Origin: a virus
Reading direction: 5' to 3' (one strand)
Virus record (IMG/VR): IMGVR_UViG_3300021468_000001
Span: 1-64,000 of that record
Length of the DNA stretch: 64,000 bases
The notes below the pieces were generated by a model. That model made no database searches. It was not told the DNA's origin and was given only the letters and a program-made list of their open reading frames with translations. A program made the translations under genes and the position numbers. Numbering within the stretch: the stretch's first letter is position 1; every line of letters begins with the position of its first letter. Positions 62,645 through 64,000 of the stretch are shown in pieces.

Positions 62645-63812
62645 TTCGTTCCTCCTGTTGCGCGATTTCAATCAAATAAACTAAGAGCAAGACAACTTGT
62701 TCTTTGGAAAGATCGTCTATTTTGACCGGCGATGATGCGCTGAGTCCGATTTTTTCTTTGAACTCCTTTATCGCGGCAATAAACTTTTCCCTATCAGCGT
62801 GTTTTGCCCTTCGTCTCCATTCTGCAAGAACGTCTTTCCTCTGTTCTATGTTTTCGATTTTACTTGCGATTTCAGCCGCGAGTTTTTCTGCTTTTGCTTG
62901 TTTGGGCTCAGGTTTCGTCGGTTCTTCTTTGCTTTCTTTTTCTACGTCAAGTTCGGGTTCTTCACAAAGATCTTCCCCTTCAGAATGTTCACGAGGTTCG
63001 TCTTCGGTTTTTGCTTCCTTTTCTATCTTTTTCTTTTTAGGCCTACCACGCTTTTTCTTTTCCGAAGGCTTCGATTCCTTTTCCCCTCCCGTCGTTTCTG
63101 ATTCGAGATCCTTAATCAGTTGCGCTTCGATAGGTTCTTTTGTTTCGTCAGCCTCGTTAAAATGAGGTATTTCATCTTCTAGGAATAGTTCGGTCATGTT
63201 TTCACTGTACGGAACCAGGCTGATAATGGCACGCTTCCTGGCTCTCGTAATTGCCCGGCCAAAAGCCGCATGGATTTTATCAGACGTCTGGAGGCTGATA
63301 CCCTGGATTGGCGTTATTGTCATGCCGAAATCTGTGGAAACGCGGTTAAACCGGTCTCGTATCCGAACCTTTGCAACAACCCGAAGTGTTCCCCCGCCAT
63401 TTTGAACAACTTCATCCAGGTTATCAACAACAGAAAGTTCTTCTTCTTGGACGCCAAAAAAAGTGGCCATCTTTGTGGTTGCCTTCTTCAATGGTTGACA
63501 GGCAACGCGATAAGCCATCTCCTTTTCCTTCGCCATTTCGATCCACCTTTTTAACTCATCCTTTGATTGAGTAAACTTTTGTTTCCATTCATCAACTAAC
63601 TTCCCATTCTTGACCTTCTTGATTTTTATCGAGAAAATCCAAAGAAAATCGGAATCGTCCAGTATGTTGCCGACTGCCTTAAAAAGTGCCGAGTAGGACT
63701 TTGAAATTAAAGCAATCGTTTCTTCATCTGGAAGAATCACTCCGGTTTCTGGGAGAGATACCCCCATTTGTGCCTCGGGCGTGACTCTTGCAATACTAGT
63801 TTCTTCACTCAT
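62637..63812 (-). CDS. AT-hook protein, possible single-strand annealing protein
   Basis: 391 aa. ATG at 63812 after AAAGGAGAAGTC. Residues about 60-200 ('ISKSYSALFKAVGNILDDSDF', 'AYRVACQPLKKATTKMATFFGVQEEEL', 'GTLRVVAKVRIRDRFNRVSTDFG', 'AITRARKRAIISLVP') have the rhythm of phage single-strand annealing proteins. A charged linker holds an AT-hook (KKRGRPKKKK) and long acidic/basic runs, followed by a helical C-terminal domain. The nuclease gene directly upstream supports a recombination pair. The family assignment is tentative. Confidence 0.5.
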   Translation of the reverse strand: MSEETSIARVTPEAQMGVSLPETGVILPDEETIALISKSYSALFKAVGNILDDSDFLWIFSIKIKKVKNGKLVDEWKQKFTQSKDELKRWIEMAKEKEMAYRVACQPLKKATTKMATFFGVQEEELSVVDNLDEVVQNGGGTLRVVAKVRIRDRFNRVSTDFGMTITPIQGISLQTSDKIHAAFGRAITRARKRAIISLVPYSENMTELFLEDEIPHFNEADETKEPIEAQLIKDLESETTGGEKESKPSEKKKRGRPKKKKIEKEAKTEDEPREHSEGEDLCEEPELDVEKESKEEPTKPEPKQAKAEKLAAEIASKIENIEQRKDVLAEWRRRAKHADREKFIAAIKEFKEKIGLSASSPVKIDDLSKEQVVLLLVYLIEIAQQEERNG

Positions 63813-63826
63813 GACTTCTCCTTTCT

Positions 63827-64000
63827 TCAAACGACAACCCGACCTCTACCAAACTCACAGACGTCCCACCACCCGCACCACTTCTCGCTGCACCACCATC
63901 CCGATGTATTCGGAACAGGGCGCTCTTCTACCATCATCATCCCAACATTGCGAACAATTTGGGCGAAAGCCTCAATAGACTTTGCGTTAGGGGACGTTTT
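63827..64000 (-). CDS. C-terminus of a probable RecB/Cas4-like nuclease (partial)
   Basis: 57 codons of a gene that continues beyond the right edge, translated directly. The end 'VEERPVPNTSGWWCSEKWCGWWDVCEFGRG' has three cysteines in the spacing seen at the C-terminus of phage PD-(D/E)XK nucleases with a 4Fe-4S-like cysteine cluster. Its stop lies 15 bases upstream of the next gene's ATG. Confidence 0.55.
   Translation of the reverse strand, partial: KTSPNAKSIEAFAQIVRNVGMMMVEERPVPNTSGWWCSEKWCGWWDVCEFGRGRVVV

Overview
The window reads as part of a large, tailed double-stranded DNA bacteriophage genome, or a prophage or metagenomic phage contig. It carries a terminase, portal, scaffold/protease, capsid, tail tube, tape measure, tail hub and fibre set. 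I see no integrase, no rRNA and no intact tRNA. Shine-Dalgarno sites precede nearly every gene, and several sigma70-type promoters are present, so the host is a bacterium. There is no tail sheath or baseplate wedge and the tape measure is long (982 aa), which suggests a long non-contractile tail (inference). I cannot name the host.

Layout. (1) About 1-26,700, minus strand: one very long array of some 70 mostly tiny, overlapping or abutting genes. Most are unknown, and several are diverged paralogues of each other. A recognisable replication/repair block lies at 4.0-12 kb: a DNA methyltransferase, an ERCC4-type nuclease, two SF2 helicases with a DUF669-like protein between them, a thioredoxin-like protein and two HEAT-repeat proteins. 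Many junctions use an extended Shine-Dalgarno, GGAGGCCGA, which is also read as the C-terminus (..EAE) of the upstream protein. (2) About 25.5-26.97 kb: an extremely GC-rich, repetitive stretch, then a divergent promoter region that drives the two arms. (3) 26,967-61,284, plus strand: the late arm. Its order is putative small terminase, large terminase with an intein, portal, Dam-type methylase, a nucleotidyltransferase/DNA-ligase/3'-phosphoesterase fusion, tandem protease/scaffold, major capsid protein, a multi-domain glycosyltransferase with its own promoter, connectors, tail tube, tail-assembly chaperone with a probable programmed frameshift, tape measure, tail hub, methyltransferase, beta-helix protein, fibre, a lysis-like cluster, methyltransferase and GT9 glycosyltransferase. 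(4) 61,265-64,000, minus strand: a CgeB-like glycosyltransferase, an unknown protein, an AT-hook protein that may be a recombination protein, and the C-terminus of a probable RecB/Cas4-like nuclease.

How they fit together. The late arm packages DNA and builds the particle. It is unusual in carrying a complete DNA end-joining-like enzyme and a methylase between portal and scaffold, and a glycan set (one giant GT, a GT9, a CgeB-like GT and two small-molecule-type methyltransferases) among and after the structural genes. The early arm combines DNA repair/replication enzymes with a rapidly diversifying set of small host-interaction candidates. The strongest leads are the ligase fusion, the capsid-adjacent glycosyltransferase with a leaderless promoter, the -2/+1 frameshift in the tail chaperone, the intein with decayed endonuclease motifs, and the cassette-like early arm. 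No lysin, DNA polymerase or primase was recognised, so the genome probably extends beyond the window.
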